DNA from: Streptosporangium amethystogenes
GTDB taxonomy: Bacteria; Actinomycetota; Actinomycetes; Streptosporangiales; Streptosporangiaceae
Direction of reading: 5' to 3'
Assembly: GCF_000721075.1 (NCBI RefSeq)
Contig: NZ_JOEQ01000031.1
Span: 62,001-126,000 of the forward strand
DNA: 64,000 nucleotides
Below the pieces are notes generated by a model. That model was not told the DNA's origin, did no database searches, and worked only from the letters and a program-made list of their open reading frames with translations. The number at the start of each line of letters is the position of its first letter. Position 1 is the first letter of the stretch. Made by a program: the position numbers and the translations under genes. Positions 38,913 through 48,526 of this stretch are shown here, piece by piece.

Positions 38913-40721
38913 TCAGTCCAGCCAGTCGCCGGAGCCGTCGGGGACGCTGGCCAGCAGCGTCCGGGTGTAGGGATGCTCGGGCGCGTCGAGCACCCGGTCG
39001 GCGAGACCGGTCTCCACGCACGTGCCCGACTCCAGCACGTAGAGCCGATCTGCGATCTGGCGGACCACGGCCAGGTCGTGGGTGATGAACAGCATCGCCA
39101 TGGACAGTCGTTCCCGCAGCTCGGCGAGGAGACCAAGTACCTGGGCCTGGACCGAGACGTCAAGCGCCGACACCGGCTCGTCGCAGATCAGCAGGCGAGG
39201 CTCGCCCGCCACCGCGCGGGCGATCGCCACCCGCTGCCGCTCACCGCCGGACAGCCCGGCCGGGCGCATCCCGGCCATGTCGCGGGCCAGGCCGACCGAC
39301 TCCAGGAGCCGGGCGAGGTCGTCCGGCCCGGCGGGACGGCCGTCGGCCCACAGCGCCTCCCGCAGGGTCGCCCCCACGGTCCGGGCGGGGTTGAGCGTCG
39401 AATAGGGGTCCTGGAAGATCATCTGTGAGATCCGGCGGGCCTGGCGCACGGCCGCGCGCCCCATCCGCCCGTAGTCGGAGCAGTCCGCGCCGCCGAGCAG
39501 GATCGCACCCCCGTCCGGACGCTCCAGCCCGGCGACGCATCGGGCCAGTGTGGTCTTGCCCGATCCGGACTCGCCGACCACACCGACGACCTCGCCCGGA
39601 GCGACCGTCAGGCTCACGCCCGCCAGCGCCGGGTGCGGGCTCCCGGCGAACCACCGGCGCAGGTCACGCACCTCCAGCACCGGCTCGGCCGCGACCGGCG
39701 GCCTGGAGACGACCCCCGGTTCCGGCGCGGGCGGCGCGGGCAGCTCGGCCGCCCGCAGGCACGCCGACAGCCGCCCTTCGCGGACGTTCCCCGACACGCG
39801 TACGGGACGTGGCTCCGGCACTCCCGTGCGGCACTCCGGCACGGCCAGCGAGCACCGGTCGGCGAACCCGCACCGCCCTGCCGCGGCGTCGTGCGCGGGG
39901 ACGGCCCCCGGCACTGAGGGGATCACCGCGAGCCGCCGGTCCGCGGGCGGCTCGGCCGCCAGCAGCGCCCTGGTGTACGGGTGGAACTGCTCATGCCGCA
40001 CGGCCGCCGCACTGCCGGTCTCCATGACCCGTCCCGCGTACATCACCATGACCCGGTCACAGGTGGAGAAGGCCAGGCGCAGGTCGTGGGTGATGAGGAC
40101 GAACGCCATGTCCCGTTCGCGCTGGACACGCCGGATGAGGGAGAGGACCTCGCGCTGGGTGGTGGCGTCGAGCGCGGTCGTCGGCTCGTCCGCGACCAGC
40201 ACCCTCGGCCCTCCGGCCAGCGCGGCGGCCAGCCCGATCCGCTGGCGCATGCCGCCGGACAGCTGGAAGGGGTAGCGCCCCGCGACATTCGCCGGCAGGC
40301 CCACCTCCGCCAGCAGCCGTGGCACCTCGACGGCCGCGTCCGCGCCCTTCGGCAACCCGTCGGCGATCTGGCGCCCGGCCCTGCGCAACGGGTTGAGCAG
40401 GGTGAACGGGTCCTGCATGAGGAGGGAGACCACGCCGCCGCGCTGCCGCCGCCGGGCACGCGGGTCGTCGTCCACCCGCTCGCCCGCGATGCGCACCTGC
40501 CCCGTGGCCTCCAGTCCCTGAGGCAGCAGGCCGAGCATCGCACGGACCGTGAGGGACTTGCCCGAACCCGACTCCCCCACGATGGCGACCGACTCTCCGG
40601 CCGCTACCTCGAACGACACCTCCGACAGGAGGGTCCGCCCGGTGGAGGGTTGCCGGACCTTGATTCCCTCGACCCGGATCGCGGGCTCGGCGGTCGCCCC
40701 GGTTCCGGTGGACTCCTTCAT
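38913..40721 (-). CDS. Oligopeptide-type ABC transporter ATPase, two nucleotide-binding domains fused
   Basis: 602 residues containing two complete ATPase halves, equivalent to DppD and DppF joined. First half: Walker A GESGSGKS, signature SGGMRQR, Walker [13 protein letters not shown] and the C-terminal oligopeptide-transporter extension with a Cys-containing segment ([15 protein letters not shown]). Second half: [29 protein letters not shown]. It powers uptake of peptides or similar solutes. I start at ATG 40721, with GGAAGGG about 9 bases upstream and one base after the permease stop; a GTG at 40769 would overlap the permease. It is the last gene of a five-gene operon. Confidence 0.93.
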   Translation of the reverse strand: MKESTGTGATAEPAIRVEGIKVRQPSTGRTLLSEVSFEVAAGESVAIVGESGSGKSLTVRAMLGLLPQGLEATGQVRIAGERVDDDPRARRRQRGGVVSLLMQDPFTLLNPLRRAGRQIADGLPKGADAAVEVPRLLAEVGLPANVAGRYPFQLSGGMRQRIGLAAALAGGPRVLVADEPTTALDATTQREVLSLIRRVQRERDMAFVLITHDLRLAFSTCDRVMVMYAGRVMETGSAAAVRHEQFHPYTRALLAAEPPADRRLAVIPSVPGAVPAHDAAAGRCGFADRCSLAVPECRTGVPEPRPVRVSGNVREGRLSACLRAAELPAPPAPEPGVVSRPPVAAEPVLEVRDLRRWFAGSPHPALAGVSLTVAPGEVVGVVGESGSGKTTLARCVAGLERPDGGAILLGGADCSDYGRMGRAAVRQARRISQMIFQDPYSTLNPARTVGATLREALWADGRPAGPDDLARLLESVGLARDMAGMRPAGLSGGERQRVAIARAVAGEPRLLICDEPVSALDVSVQAQVLGLLAELRERLSMAMLFITHDLAVVRQIADRLYVLESGTCVETGLADRVLDAPEHPYTRTLLASVPDGSGDWLD

Positions 40722-40722
40722 C

Positions 40723-41562
40723 TCAACGTGCCCTTCCCCGGCGATCGACGCGTTCGTGGAGCCAGTCACCGACGATGTTCAGCGCGGCGGCCGTGAGGAT
40801 GATGGCGAGGCCGGGGGCGACCACTGCCCAGGGGTTGACGAGCAGTTGGGCCCGATTGTCCGCCAGGGTGCGCCCCCAGTCGGGCGAGCCCGCGGGCACC
40901 CCCAGGCCGAGGAAGGACAGCGAGGCCAGGGACACCAGGGCGTAGGCGAAGTTGAGAAACCCGTTGGCCAGCGTGACCGAGGCGATGTTGGGCCAGATCT
41001 GCCTCGTCATGATCCGCCACGCGGAGAGGTTCTTGAGCAGTGCCGCCTCGACGTAGGGGCGGTGCCGCTGTTCGAGCACGGCCCCGCGCACCACCCTCGT
41101 GTCGGTGGGGGCGAACAGCACGACGAGCACGGCGACCGCCAGGCCGTACCCTCCGCCCAGTACCCCGGCGACGACGATCGCCACCAGCAGGGCGGGCAGA
41201 GAGAACATCAGGTCCGCCCAGCGCATGGCCAGCGCGTCGGCCCAGCCGCCGAAGTATCCGGCGGGCAGCCCGATGAGGTTGCCGATCAGCATCGACCCGG
41301 CGGCGACGCACAGCGCGCCGGGAACGGCCGTACGGGCTCCCGCGACGAGCAGTTCCAGCACGTCGCGGCCAAGGTCGTCGGTGCCGAGCGGATGACCTGG
41401 CACGGGGCCGGTGATGCCGAGCACGAGGTCCTGGTCGGTCGCGCCGGGCACCAGCCAGGGCGAGAGCACCGCGGCCACGGCCACGGCGAGCAGGACGGCC
41501 AGCGCGCCGGCCACGGCCACCTGGGGACGGCGCCGCGCGACCGCCGGGAAACGGCCTCTCAC
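40723..41562 (-). CDS. ABC transporter permease, DppC type
   Basis: 279 residues with about six membrane segments. It has the N-terminal GHPLGTDDLGRDVLELLVAGAR typical of DppC/OppC proteins, and an EAA loop (YVEAALLKNLSAWRIMTRQIWPNI) that contacts the ATPase. It pairs with the DppB-type permease immediately upstream. The GTG at 41562 has GAGGGGG just upstream. Part of the peptide-transport operon. Confidence 0.92.
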   Translation of the reverse strand: MRGRFPAVARRRPQVAVAGALAVLLAVAVAAVLSPWLVPGATDQDLVLGITGPVPGHPLGTDDLGRDVLELLVAGARTAVPGALCVAAGSMLIGNLIGLPAGYFGGWADALAMRWADLMFSLPALLVAIVVAGVLGGGYGLAVAVLVVLFAPTDTRVVRGAVLEQRHRPYVEAALLKNLSAWRIMTRQIWPNIASVTLANGFLNFAYALVSLASLSFLGLGVPAGSPDWGRTLADNRAQLLVNPWAVVAPGLAIILTAAALNIVGDWLHERVDRRGRAR

Positions 41563-41590
41563 GGTGCCCCCTCAGGTGAGATACAGCGAA

Positions 41591-42553
41591 TCACGATGTC
41601 CTCCCGCCGAACCGGACCCGGGGGTCGGCCACCGAGTAGCCGATGTCCACCAGCAGGTTGACTGCGACGATGAGCAGGGTGAACAGCAGCCCGAGCGCCT
41701 GGACGGCCGGGACGTCCTTGAAGGTGACCGAGTCGACGAGCAGCGATCCGAGACCGGGAAGCGCGAACGTCACCTCGACCAGCACGGTCCCGGCCAGCAT
41801 GCCGGTCACGATGAGCCCGGCCGCGGTGAGGATGGGGACCAGCGAGTTGCGCAGCGCGTATCCGATGACGGCCGCGCCGCTCAGGCCACGCGCGCGGGCG
41901 AAGACCACGTAGTCCTGGTCGAGTTCGCGGATGAGCGCCGCCCTGCTGAAGCGGACGAACATGCCCACGGCGCCGACGGCCAGCGCGACCGCGGGCAGCG
42001 TGAGGTGCCACGCCTGGTCGGCCAGGCCCTCGCCCGTCCCGTACACGGGAAACCAGCCGAGCCCCGCGGCGAACACCACGAGCAGCAGCAGCCCGACCGC
42101 GAAGGGCGGGGCGCTCAACCCCACCACACCGGCGGTGACGACGAGGCGATCGGCGGCCCGGCCCCGCCGCAGCGCCCCGACCACGCCCAGCGGAACCCCC
42201 ACGAGCAGGGCGAGCAGCGCACCGTACCCGACGAGCGCCAGGGTGAGCGGCAGTCGCTGGCCGATCATGTCGGCGACCGGCATCCCGGTCCTGACCGAGG
42301 TCCCGAGGTCGCCGTGGAGGACGCCGCCGAGCCAGCGCAGGTACTGCGCGGGCAGCGGTTCGTCGAGGTGGTAGCGGGCCTGAATCGCCGCGATGGTCTC
42401 CAGGGTGGCGGGGCGGGTGCCCAGCAGGGTCTGCTGGACCGAGCCGGGGGCGAGGTAGAGCAGACCGAACATGCCGACCGACAGCAGCGCGACGACGACG
42501 ACGGTGCCCGCGAACCTACGCAGCAGGAAGAGACCCCGGTCACGCCCCGCCAT
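41591..42553 (-). CDS. ABC transporter permease, DppB type
   Basis: 320 residues with about six membrane segments and the DppB features YHLDEPLPAQYLRWLGGVLHGDLGTSV and an EAA loop (YVVFARARGLSGAAVIGYALRNSLVP). It forms the channel with the DppC-type protein. The ATG at 42553 overlaps the peptidase stop (TGATG); the frame is open further upstream, but that only reads antiparallel peptidase sequence in another phase. Part of the peptide-transport operon. Confidence 0.92.
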   Translation of the reverse strand: MAGRDRGLFLLRRFAGTVVVVALLSVGMFGLLYLAPGSVQQTLLGTRPATLETIAAIQARYHLDEPLPAQYLRWLGGVLHGDLGTSVRTGMPVADMIGQRLPLTLALVGYGALLALLVGVPLGVVGALRRGRAADRLVVTAGVVGLSAPPFAVGLLLLVVFAAGLGWFPVYGTGEGLADQAWHLTLPAVALAVGAVGMFVRFSRAALIRELDQDYVVFARARGLSGAAVIGYALRNSLVPILTAAGLIVTGMLAGTVLVEVTFALPGLGSLLVDSVTFKDVPAVQALGLLFTLLIVAVNLLVDIGYSVADPRVRFGGRTS

Positions 42554-44556
42554 CAGAGCACCCCGTTTCCTGTCAGCCACGCGACCACGCGCTCCGCCGC
42601 GTCCCCGCGATGCGCTTTCTCTGTCAGCTCGTGGCCCTCCCGAGGGTAGACGACCAGCTGGGTCCGGACGCCGGCCGCCGACCAGGCACGATAGAGCTGC
42701 TCCGCCTGCCCGACGGGGGTGGTGCGGTCCTCGGCGCCGTGCAGGATCAGCGTCGGTGTGGTGACCCCGGCCGCATGGCACACCGGCGAGCGGGCGGCGA
42801 GAAACTCCCTGCCCTGGGGCGTGGCGGGGTCGGCCCCTCGGTGGTAGAGGAGGTCGAAGCCGCCGCCGAGGTTGCTCGCGGTGGCGAAGCTGAGCCAGTC
42901 GCTCACCCCGGACATCACCACGGCTGCCCGGAACCGGCCGGTCCGGGTCACCGCCCACGCGCTCAGGTAGCCGCCGTAGCTGAGCCCCATGACGGCCATC
43001 CGGTCCGGGTCCGCGACTCCGGCCGCGACGAGGTGGTCCACACCCGCGAGGACGTCGCCCAGGTCGTCCTCACCGAATCGCCCGATGACCCGGCGCGCGT
43101 ACTCCTGGCCGCGCCCGCTGCTCCCGCGCGGGTTCGGCAGCAGTACGGCCGCCCCCGCGTGCGCGAGTGCGGCGGCGAGCCCGCCGGACTCGGCCGGCGC
43201 GAAGGCAGTGGACCACAGCCAGGTCGGCCCTCCATGCACGATCACCACCAGCGGCGACGGTCCCGCTTCGGTCCCGCCGCCTCCCGTGGGGCCGGCGGGG
43301 CCGGTGGAGGGGGAGAGGTTCGGGGAAACGGCGGGATCGACGGTGACGACGGGTGAGATCGGCGACCTCCGCAGCAGGAGACCCTGGACGGCGAGGCCGT
43401 CCTGGCCGGTCCAGGAGATCTCCTCCTGGTGCACGGCGAGCGGTGCCAGCGCGGCGTTGAGATCGGTGACCTGACGCCAGTCGCCCTTGGCCACCTGGGC
43501 GACCGCCACCTCCGGGGGGCATTCGGCCGTCTCCCAGACGGCGACGGCGAGCGCACCGGTGCGATCCACCGAGAGTGACGGTTGCCCATCGCGCCCGCCC
43601 AGGGTTCCCCAGGAGGTCCAGCGGGTCAGCAGGCGGCCGTCGGCGGTCAGGGTTCCGCCGTGCGTGCCGGTACCCGACCACCCGGTGAACCACAGGGTGT
43701 CCTCGTCCAGCCAGCCCAGATCGGTGACGTCGTCGACGGCGGCCAGTGGCGTGGCCTCCCCGGTGACGAGGTCGACGCGGATGATCCGCCCGGAGACGAT
43801 GGAGAGCCCCTCGACCACGACGGCGGTACGCCCGCCGGGCGCCAGCCGGGGGCGGCTGAGCTGCCAGGAGGTGCGCAGCAGGGTCCGGGGTTCACCGCTT
43901 TCGGGATCGACCAGGTCGAGGGCGGGCCGGTAGTACCCGGCGGGCGTCTCGTCGGCCGAGGTGACGGCCAGTACGACGCCGTCCCGCCAATCGGCGTCCC
44001 ACACGGTCAGGCCGCGCAGTGGCACCGGCCGCAGCTCCCCGTCGCCCACCCGTGCCCACGCGAGTCGCCTGCGCCTGTCGCCCGGCGTGCGGACGAAGGG
44101 GTCGGTCTCGTCGCGGACCCGGAGGCCGAGGTGGCTGCCGTCGCGCTCGCTGCCGGGGTCGGCGAACCGCACGAGCACGGTACCGTCACCACCGGGGACG
44201 AGGTCCTCGATCTCCCCTCCCACCCGGACCCGCCAGGCGGGGACCGGATCGCCGGGTGAACGGACCTCGACGTGGTCGAGGTCCGGACCGTCACCGGCGG
44301 CGAGCAGCAGCCTCCCGTCCGGCAGCCACCGCGTCAACGCGTGCCATTCCGTCCCCGTGCCCGCCACGGGAACGGGCACCGGGACCGGTCCTCGGTTCCC
44401 GCTCTCGGCTCCGGACAGGTCGAGTACGTGTGCGACGGGACGGCCGTCCGGGCGCGGAAGAACGCAGGCGACGCGAGCCCCCTCCGGATCCAGCACCACG
44501 GCGTCGGGCACGCGCAGACCGGCGAGTGCGGCGTACGCCTCCAGTGCCGCGGTCAT
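42553..44556 (-). CDS. S9-family (prolyl oligopeptidase-like) serine peptidase
   Basis: 667 residues. The N-terminal two thirds read as a beta-propeller; the C-terminal alpha/beta-hydrolase domain carries the triad Ser526 (MGLSYGGYLSAW), Asp610 (LILHGAEDRTTP) and His642 (PREGHELTEK). S9 acylaminoacyl- and oligopeptidases cleave short peptides, usually in the cytoplasm, and no signal peptide is visible. It lies inside the ABC operon, overlapping the binding-protein stop (ATGA) and the permease start (TGATG), so imported peptides are probably its substrate. The ATG at 44556 is chosen for that overlap. Confidence 0.93.
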   Translation of the reverse strand: MTAALEAYAALAGLRVPDAVVLDPEGARVACVLPRPDGRPVAHVLDLSGAESGNRGPVPVPVPVAGTGTEWHALTRWLPDGRLLLAAGDGPDLDHVEVRSPGDPVPAWRVRVGGEIEDLVPGGDGTVLVRFADPGSERDGSHLGLRVRDETDPFVRTPGDRRRRLAWARVGDGELRPVPLRGLTVWDADWRDGVVLAVTSADETPAGYYRPALDLVDPESGEPRTLLRTSWQLSRPRLAPGGRTAVVVEGLSIVSGRIIRVDLVTGEATPLAAVDDVTDLGWLDEDTLWFTGWSGTGTHGGTLTADGRLLTRWTSWGTLGGRDGQPSLSVDRTGALAVAVWETAECPPEVAVAQVAKGDWRQVTDLNAALAPLAVHQEEISWTGQDGLAVQGLLLRRSPISPVVTVDPAVSPNLSPSTGPAGPTGGGGTEAGPSPLVVIVHGGPTWLWSTAFAPAESGGLAAALAHAGAAVLLPNPRGSSGRGQEYARRVIGRFGEDDLGDVLAGVDHLVAAGVADPDRMAVMGLSYGGYLSAWAVTRTGRFRAAVVMSGVSDWLSFATASNLGGGFDLLYHRGADPATPQGREFLAARSPVCHAAGVTTPTLILHGAEDRTTPVGQAEQLYRAWSAAGVRTQLVVYPREGHELTEKAHRGDAAERVVAWLTGNGVL

Positions 44557-46193
44557 GAGCGGGTGGTGATCTCGGTGGCCCAGGGGCCTACGAAGAAGTA
44601 GGGCCCGAACTCGCCGGTCCCCACGCCGGGGCCGAACGCCGTCGCCGCCTCTCCCCACCAGAGCGGCTGGTACGGGACGTCACCCGCGGCCTTGACCAGC
44701 GCCTCCCCAAGAAGCCTGCCGCGTGCCGTGTCGTCGGTTCCCGTCTTCGCCTCGTCGAGCAACCCGGTCACCTCGGCATTGGCATACTCGGCGATGTTCG
44801 TGCCGTTCACACCGGTGGCGGCGCCGTTCAGAAGCTGCTGGACGTACTCCGCGGGGTCGCCCGTGGTGGCGAAGTACCATCCCAGGTAGACGCCGGAGGC
44901 GTGCTTGCCGAGCTCGGCGATCCACTGCTCCAGCGGGACCTCCTTGACCTCAAGGGTGATGCCGATGCCCTTGAGGTTCTCGGCGAGGGTCAGTGCGGCC
45001 CGGCCGAGTTGCGGCCCGCTGTTCGGGTAGGTCAGCACGTCGGCGAAGCCGCCGGGCACCGAGGAGGCGGCCAGTTCGGCACGCGCCTTGGCCAGGTCGA
45101 ACCCGTACTGCGGAATGCTCGCGTACAGGTTCTCCACCTCCGCCTCACCGAGCACGCCGCCCCACTGGGCGGGGTCGGTGAGCGTGGTGGCCACCCTGCC
45201 GTGACCGCGCAGCACGCTGCGGAGGATTCCCTCCCTGTCGACGGCGTGGGCGACCGCCCTGCGGACGTGGACGTCGTCCCACGGCTTCTTGGCGGTGTTG
45301 AAGGCGAGCGTGACGAGGGAGCGATCACTCGCCGCCTTCACCTCGACACCGGGCAGCCCCTTCCACTGGTCGATCTGCTCGGCGGGCACGTTCAGCGCCA
45401 CGTCGACGGACCCGCCGCGCATGGCGAGGAGCCTGGTCGACTCCTCGGGAACGAAGTCGATTTCAATCCGGCGGTACGGGACCTTGCCTCCCCACCAGGC
45501 GTCGTTGCGCTCCAGCGTCACGTGCGAGTCGGGGGCGAACTCCGTCACCCGGTACGGGCCCGTGCCCAGGATCTTCGCGGTGGGAGTGCCGATGCCGTCG
45601 CCGGAGACCTCGATGAACTTCCTGCTCGTGACCATGAGGGTGCCTGGCGAGGGCGTCCAGGCGAACGAGGCGTCGGGCCGCTTCAGCGTGATCGTGACCT
45701 CGGACGGCCCGCTCGCGTCGATCTTTTTCACATTGGCGTACGCGTACGCGAAGGCCGAGGTGGAGCCCTTTCGCGCGTGCAGGTCGAGGCTGGCCACGAC
45801 GTCGTCCGCGGTCAGCGGCGTCCCGTCGGAGAAGGTCACGCCCTGGCGGATGGCGTAGACATAGGTCGTCGCGTCCTTCCTGGTCCAGGACTCGGCGAGC
45901 GATGGCTGGAGGCTGCCGTCGCGCCCCACCCCGACGAGCGCCTCCTGGCACAGGAGCGCGACGACGTAGTTCATGATGCCCGCCTCCTTGCTCGCGTCGA
46001 GCGAGCCGAGGGAGGAGGGCAGCGCGACCTTGAGGACGTCAAGGGACTTCGCCGCCCCCGCCGGGCCCCCGGCCGCCGGTTCGGGCGACCCGCAGGCCGC
46101 GGCGAGACCGGGGACTGCGGCCAGGCCGCTCACGATGGCGATGGATCTCAGCAGGGACCGCCGGGTGAGGGCGACGTCGGGGAGCTCGGTCAC
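44553..46193 (-). CDS. Solute-binding lipoprotein of a peptide ABC transporter (SBP family 5)
   Basis: 546 residues. The N terminus combines a twin-arginine motif (TRRSLLRS) with a lipobox ending in Cys (LAAAC), so it is likely a Tat-exported lipoprotein anchored outside the membrane. The mature part matches family 5 binding proteins (WTRKDATTYVYAIRQGVTFSDGTPLTADDVV; ILGTGPYRV). These bind oligopeptides, nickel or similar solutes and deliver them to DppBC-type permeases. It is the first gene of the binding protein - S9 peptidase - DppB - DppC - DppDF operon. The GTG start at 46193 has only a weak ribosome-binding site. Confidence 0.93.
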   Translation of the reverse strand: MTELPDVALTRRSLLRSIAIVSGLAAVPGLAAACGSPEPAAGGPAGAAKSLDVLKVALPSSLGSLDASKEAGIMNYVVALLCQEALVGVGRDGSLQPSLAESWTRKDATTYVYAIRQGVTFSDGTPLTADDVVASLDLHARKGSTSAFAYAYANVKKIDASGPSEVTITLKRPDASFAWTPSPGTLMVTSRKFIEVSGDGIGTPTAKILGTGPYRVTEFAPDSHVTLERNDAWWGGKVPYRRIEIDFVPEESTRLLAMRGGSVDVALNVPAEQIDQWKGLPGVEVKAASDRSLVTLAFNTAKKPWDDVHVRRAVAHAVDREGILRSVLRGHGRVATTLTDPAQWGGVLGEAEVENLYASIPQYGFDLAKARAELAASSVPGGFADVLTYPNSGPQLGRAALTLAENLKGIGITLEVKEVPLEQWIAELGKHASGVYLGWYFATTGDPAEYVQQLLNGAATGVNGTNIAEYANAEVTGLLDEAKTGTDDTARGRLLGEALVKAAGDVPYQPLWWGEAATAFGPGVGTGEFGPYFFVGPWATEITTRS

Positions 46194-46260
46194 GGGGACC
46201 CACTTTCGTGCGACCAGCCAGCCCGCTCAGCTGCTGTGTCTACCATTAACATCCACTTGG

Positions 46261-46280
46261 CAAGTGAGAATATTCACTGG
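46261..46280. promoter_or_regulatory. Imperfect palindrome in the divergent promoter of the peptide ABC operon
   Basis: Arms CAAGTGA and TCACTGG (one mismatch) flank an AT-rich GAATAT core. On the minus strand TTGCCA (about 46261-46256) and TAGACA 15 bases further could serve as -35/-10 for the ABC operon, placing the palindrome just upstream of the -35. The XRE-cupin regulator or another repressor/activator could bind it. Tentative. Confidence 0.35.
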
Positions 46281-46320
46281 TTGTCGTCCACGTCAAACCC
46301 ACCTTTCGAATAGGGAATCC

Positions 46321-46557
46321 ATGTCCTCCCTCACCGTTTACAGCGCTCCGTGGTGCGGTCACTGCCACCGGCTGAAGGCCGCGCTCACCCGCGCGGAGAT
46401 CCCCTTCGTCGAGGTGGACGTCGACCGGACGCCCGGCGCGATCGAGCTCATCACCGACCTCGGCGGTGGTTCCTGGCTGATTCCCACCGTGCTCCTCCCC
46501 GACGGATCGGCGCTGGTCAATCCCAGCGTGCGGGAGATCGAAGCCCGGCTGGCCTGA
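46321..46557 (+). CDS. Mycoredoxin/glutaredoxin-like protein
   Basis: 78 residues of a single glutaredoxin fold: VYSAPWCGHCHRLKAAL with the redox pair Cys12 and Cys15, the cis-Pro segment SWLIPTVLLPDG, and VREIEARL at the end. Actinobacteria use such proteins with mycothiol as mycoredoxins that reduce mixed disulfides; the motif here is CGHC, so a thioredoxin-like role is also possible. The ATG is at 46321. It is divergent from the ABC operon and converges on the GDT1-type gene 31 bases away. Confidence 0.87.
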   Translation: MSSLTVYSAPWCGHCHRLKAALTRAEIPFVEVDVDRTPGAIELITDLGGGSWLIPTVLLPDGSALVNPSVREIEARLA

Positions 46558-46588
46558 CCGGTCACCGCTCCGCCGGGGAGGAGCGCGG

Positions 46589-47158
46589 TCAGGTCAGCAG
46601 GGGTTCGAGCAGCAGGATCACGCCGAAGACGGCGAACGCGGCGGCGGCGCCGTACCTGATGACCTTCTCCGGCAGGTGCTTGCCGAGCATCCGTCCGACC
46701 AGGATGGCCAGGGCGTCGGCGGCGACCATGCCGACGGTCGAGCCGACCCAGGTGCCGAACCAGCCGTGCTGGGTGGCGAGGGTGATGGTGGCGAGCATGG
46801 TCTTGTCGCCCAGCTCGGCGAGGAAGAAGGCGACGGTCACGGCGATGATCGCCGATCGGGTGGTGCGCTGCGCCTTCTGGGCCTCCTCGTCCGTCAACTC
46901 GTCCCCGCGCAACGTCCACAGGGCGAAGCCGAGGAAGGCGATGCCGGCGATGATCGTGATCGCCGTAGTGGGGAGAAAGTCACCGACAAGGCCGCCGAGA
47001 CCGACACTGACCAGGTGGACCACCGCGGTGGCCAGGGTGATTCCGGCGAGGACCGGCCACGGCTTGAACCGGGTGGCGAAGGTCATGGCCATGAGCTGAC
47101 TCTTGTCGCCCAACTCCGCGACGAAGATCACAACAAGGCTGATCCAGAACGCTTCCAA
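46589..47158 (-). CDS. GDT1/TMEM165 (UPF0016) family Mn2+ exporter
   Basis: 189 residues with six membrane segments in two homologous halves, each with the signature E-x-G-D-K-S/T: VIFVAELGDKSQLMA and FFLAELGDKTMLATI. Bacterial members export manganese. A yybP-ykoY-type Mn2+ riboswitch lies directly upstream, which independently supports that function. I choose the TTG at 47158, with GGAAGGG about 9 bases upstream and the usual N terminus (LEAFWISLVVIFVAELGDK); a GTG at 47179 adds seven residues but has no ribosome-binding site. Confidence 0.92.
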   Translation of the reverse strand: MEAFWISLVVIFVAELGDKSQLMAMTFATRFKPWPVLAGITLATAVVHLVSVGLGGLVGDFLPTTAITIIAGIAFLGFALWTLRGDELTDEEAQKAQRTTRSAIIAVTVAFFLAELGDKTMLATITLATQHGWFGTWVGSTVGMVAADALAILVGRMLGKHLPEKVIRYGAAAAFAVFGVILLLEPLLT

Positions 47159-47259
47159 TGGAGGGTGCCCTTCCCGCACGTGCGGCCGGGCTGAAGGGGG
47201 GCACCCGGGGAGTTTCGGGCACGACTTCGGCCCGGCGGCATCGATGATTGCCTGCCAGG

Positions 47260-47375
47260 CCGAAGGTCTCGTCCGCCCCGGAGCCGTGTGAGAACGGCCG
47301 GATCCGAGGCCCGCGCGACCGGGCGCCCAGGGGCGCCAGTATGTCGATCACGCGATTGGGACTACTCCCCTTCGG
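47260..47375 (-). ncRNA. yybP-ykoY manganese riboswitch
   Basis: On the minus strand the leader reads CCGAAGGGGAGTAG at its 5' side and ACGAGACCTTCGG at its 3' side. CCGAAGG (47375-47369) and CCTTCGG (47266-47260) form a perfect 7-bp P1 helix. The GGGGAGTAG and GAGACCTT blocks are the conserved elements of the yybP-ykoY class, which binds Mn2+. It sits after the murB stop and about 100 bases before the GDT1-type exporter, as expected for induction of Mn export by excess manganese. The 101 bases between it and the gene contain GC-rich stretches that may form the expression platform. Confidence 0.85.
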
Positions 47376-47449
47376 GTGTTTCCCTCAGACCATAGCAGCC
47401 GAGGCGGAATGCTCATTTCCGGAGACCGGCGCCTTCGGCTCCGCAGAGC

Positions 47450-48490
47450 TCAGAGGCGGGTGCCGACCATCACGGGCTCGTTGACGAGAGTGACGCCGAA
47501 TTTCTCGAAGACCCCGTCCCTGACCTCGCGGGCGAGATCGAGAAGCTCCTCGGTCGAGGCCGACATTTCCGGATTTGTCATTGCAAGGGTGTGCTTGGTG
47601 GAGATGCGGGCCGGGCCGCGCCGGTATCCCTTCGGGAACCCGGCGTTCTCGATCAACCATGCCGCCGGGACCTTGACCGTCCCGTCCGGCATGTCCCAGC
47701 GGGGGAACCCCGGCGCCCGCAGCTCCAGCTCGGCGGCCTGTCCGCCGGTCAGGATCGGGTTGGTGAAGAACGACCCCGCGCTGCGGGTGTCCGGGTCGGC
47801 CGCGTCCAGGACCATGCCCTTGCCCGCGCGCAACTCCAGTACCGCCGCGCGAGCCCGCGCCAGCGGCACCCGGTCTCCCAGGGCCACCCCCAGCCGCAGG
47901 GCCAGCTCCCGGTAGGCGATCGGGCCGGACAGCGCGTCGTCGGCCGCCAGTTCGTAGGTGACCGCGAGCACCACGTGCCGCCCGAGTTCCTCCTTGAACG
48001 CGCTGTGCCGGTAGGCGAACCCGCACTCCCGCGCGATCAGGTCCCGCACCTCGCCGCTCCGGCGGTCGTAGACCCGGACAGCGGTGATCGTCTGGGAGAC
48101 GTCCTGCCCGTAGGCGCCGACGTTCTGGATCGGCGTGGATCCGACCAGCCCGGGGATGCCGGACAGACACTCCACTCCCGAGCGGCCCTCCGCCACCACG
48201 CGCTCGACCAGTGAGTCCCAGTCCTCACCCGCCTGCGCGGTGACCCGGCCCCCGTCGATCTCGACGCCCTGGGAGGCGACACGCACGACCAGGCCGTCGA
48301 ACCCCTCGTCGGAGACGACCAGGTTGCTGCCGCCGCCGAGCACCAGCACCGGCTCGCCCACCCGGTCGGCCTCGGCCACCAGCTCGACGATCTCCTCGGC
48401 CGATCCGGCCGCCACGAACGCCCTGGCCTCTCCGCCCAGCCCAAGCGTCGTGTACGGCGCCAGCCGTACCCCTGCCATCCGCTCCGTCAT
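47450..48490 (-). CDS. murB: UDP-N-acetylenolpyruvoylglucosamine reductase MurB
   Basis: MurB reduces UDP-GlcNAc-enolpyruvate to UDP-MurNAc with NADPH and FAD in peptidoglycan synthesis. The protein has the FAD-binding stretch VLVLGGGSNLVVSDEGFDGLVV, then SGIPGLVGSTPIQNVGAYGQ, the type I segment CGFAYRHSAFK and the catalytic Ser in RSAGSFFTNPIL. Length (346 residues) is normal for actinobacteria. The ATG at 48490 is preferred; GTG 48502 and ATG 48478 are possible. It is downstream of the hadA-hadB genes in the same orientation and ends just before the Mn riboswitch. Confidence 0.93.
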   Translation of the reverse strand: MTERMAGVRLAPYTTLGLGGEARAFVAAGSAEEIVELVAEADRVGEPVLVLGGGSNLVVSDEGFDGLVVRVASQGVEIDGGRVTAQAGEDWDSLVERVVAEGRSGVECLSGIPGLVGSTPIQNVGAYGQDVSQTITAVRVYDRRSGEVRDLIARECGFAYRHSAFKEELGRHVVLAVTYELAADDALSGPIAYRELALRLGVALGDRVPLARARAAVLELRAGKGMVLDAADPDTRSAGSFFTNPILTGGQAAELELRAPGFPRWDMPDGTVKVPAAWLIENAGFPKGYRRGPARISTKHTLAMTNPEMSASTEELLDLAREVRDGVFEKFGVTLVNEPVMVGTRL

Positions 48491-48526
48491 ACGCTTCCCC
48501 ACACCCGGCAGAAATCCGCGACCAGC

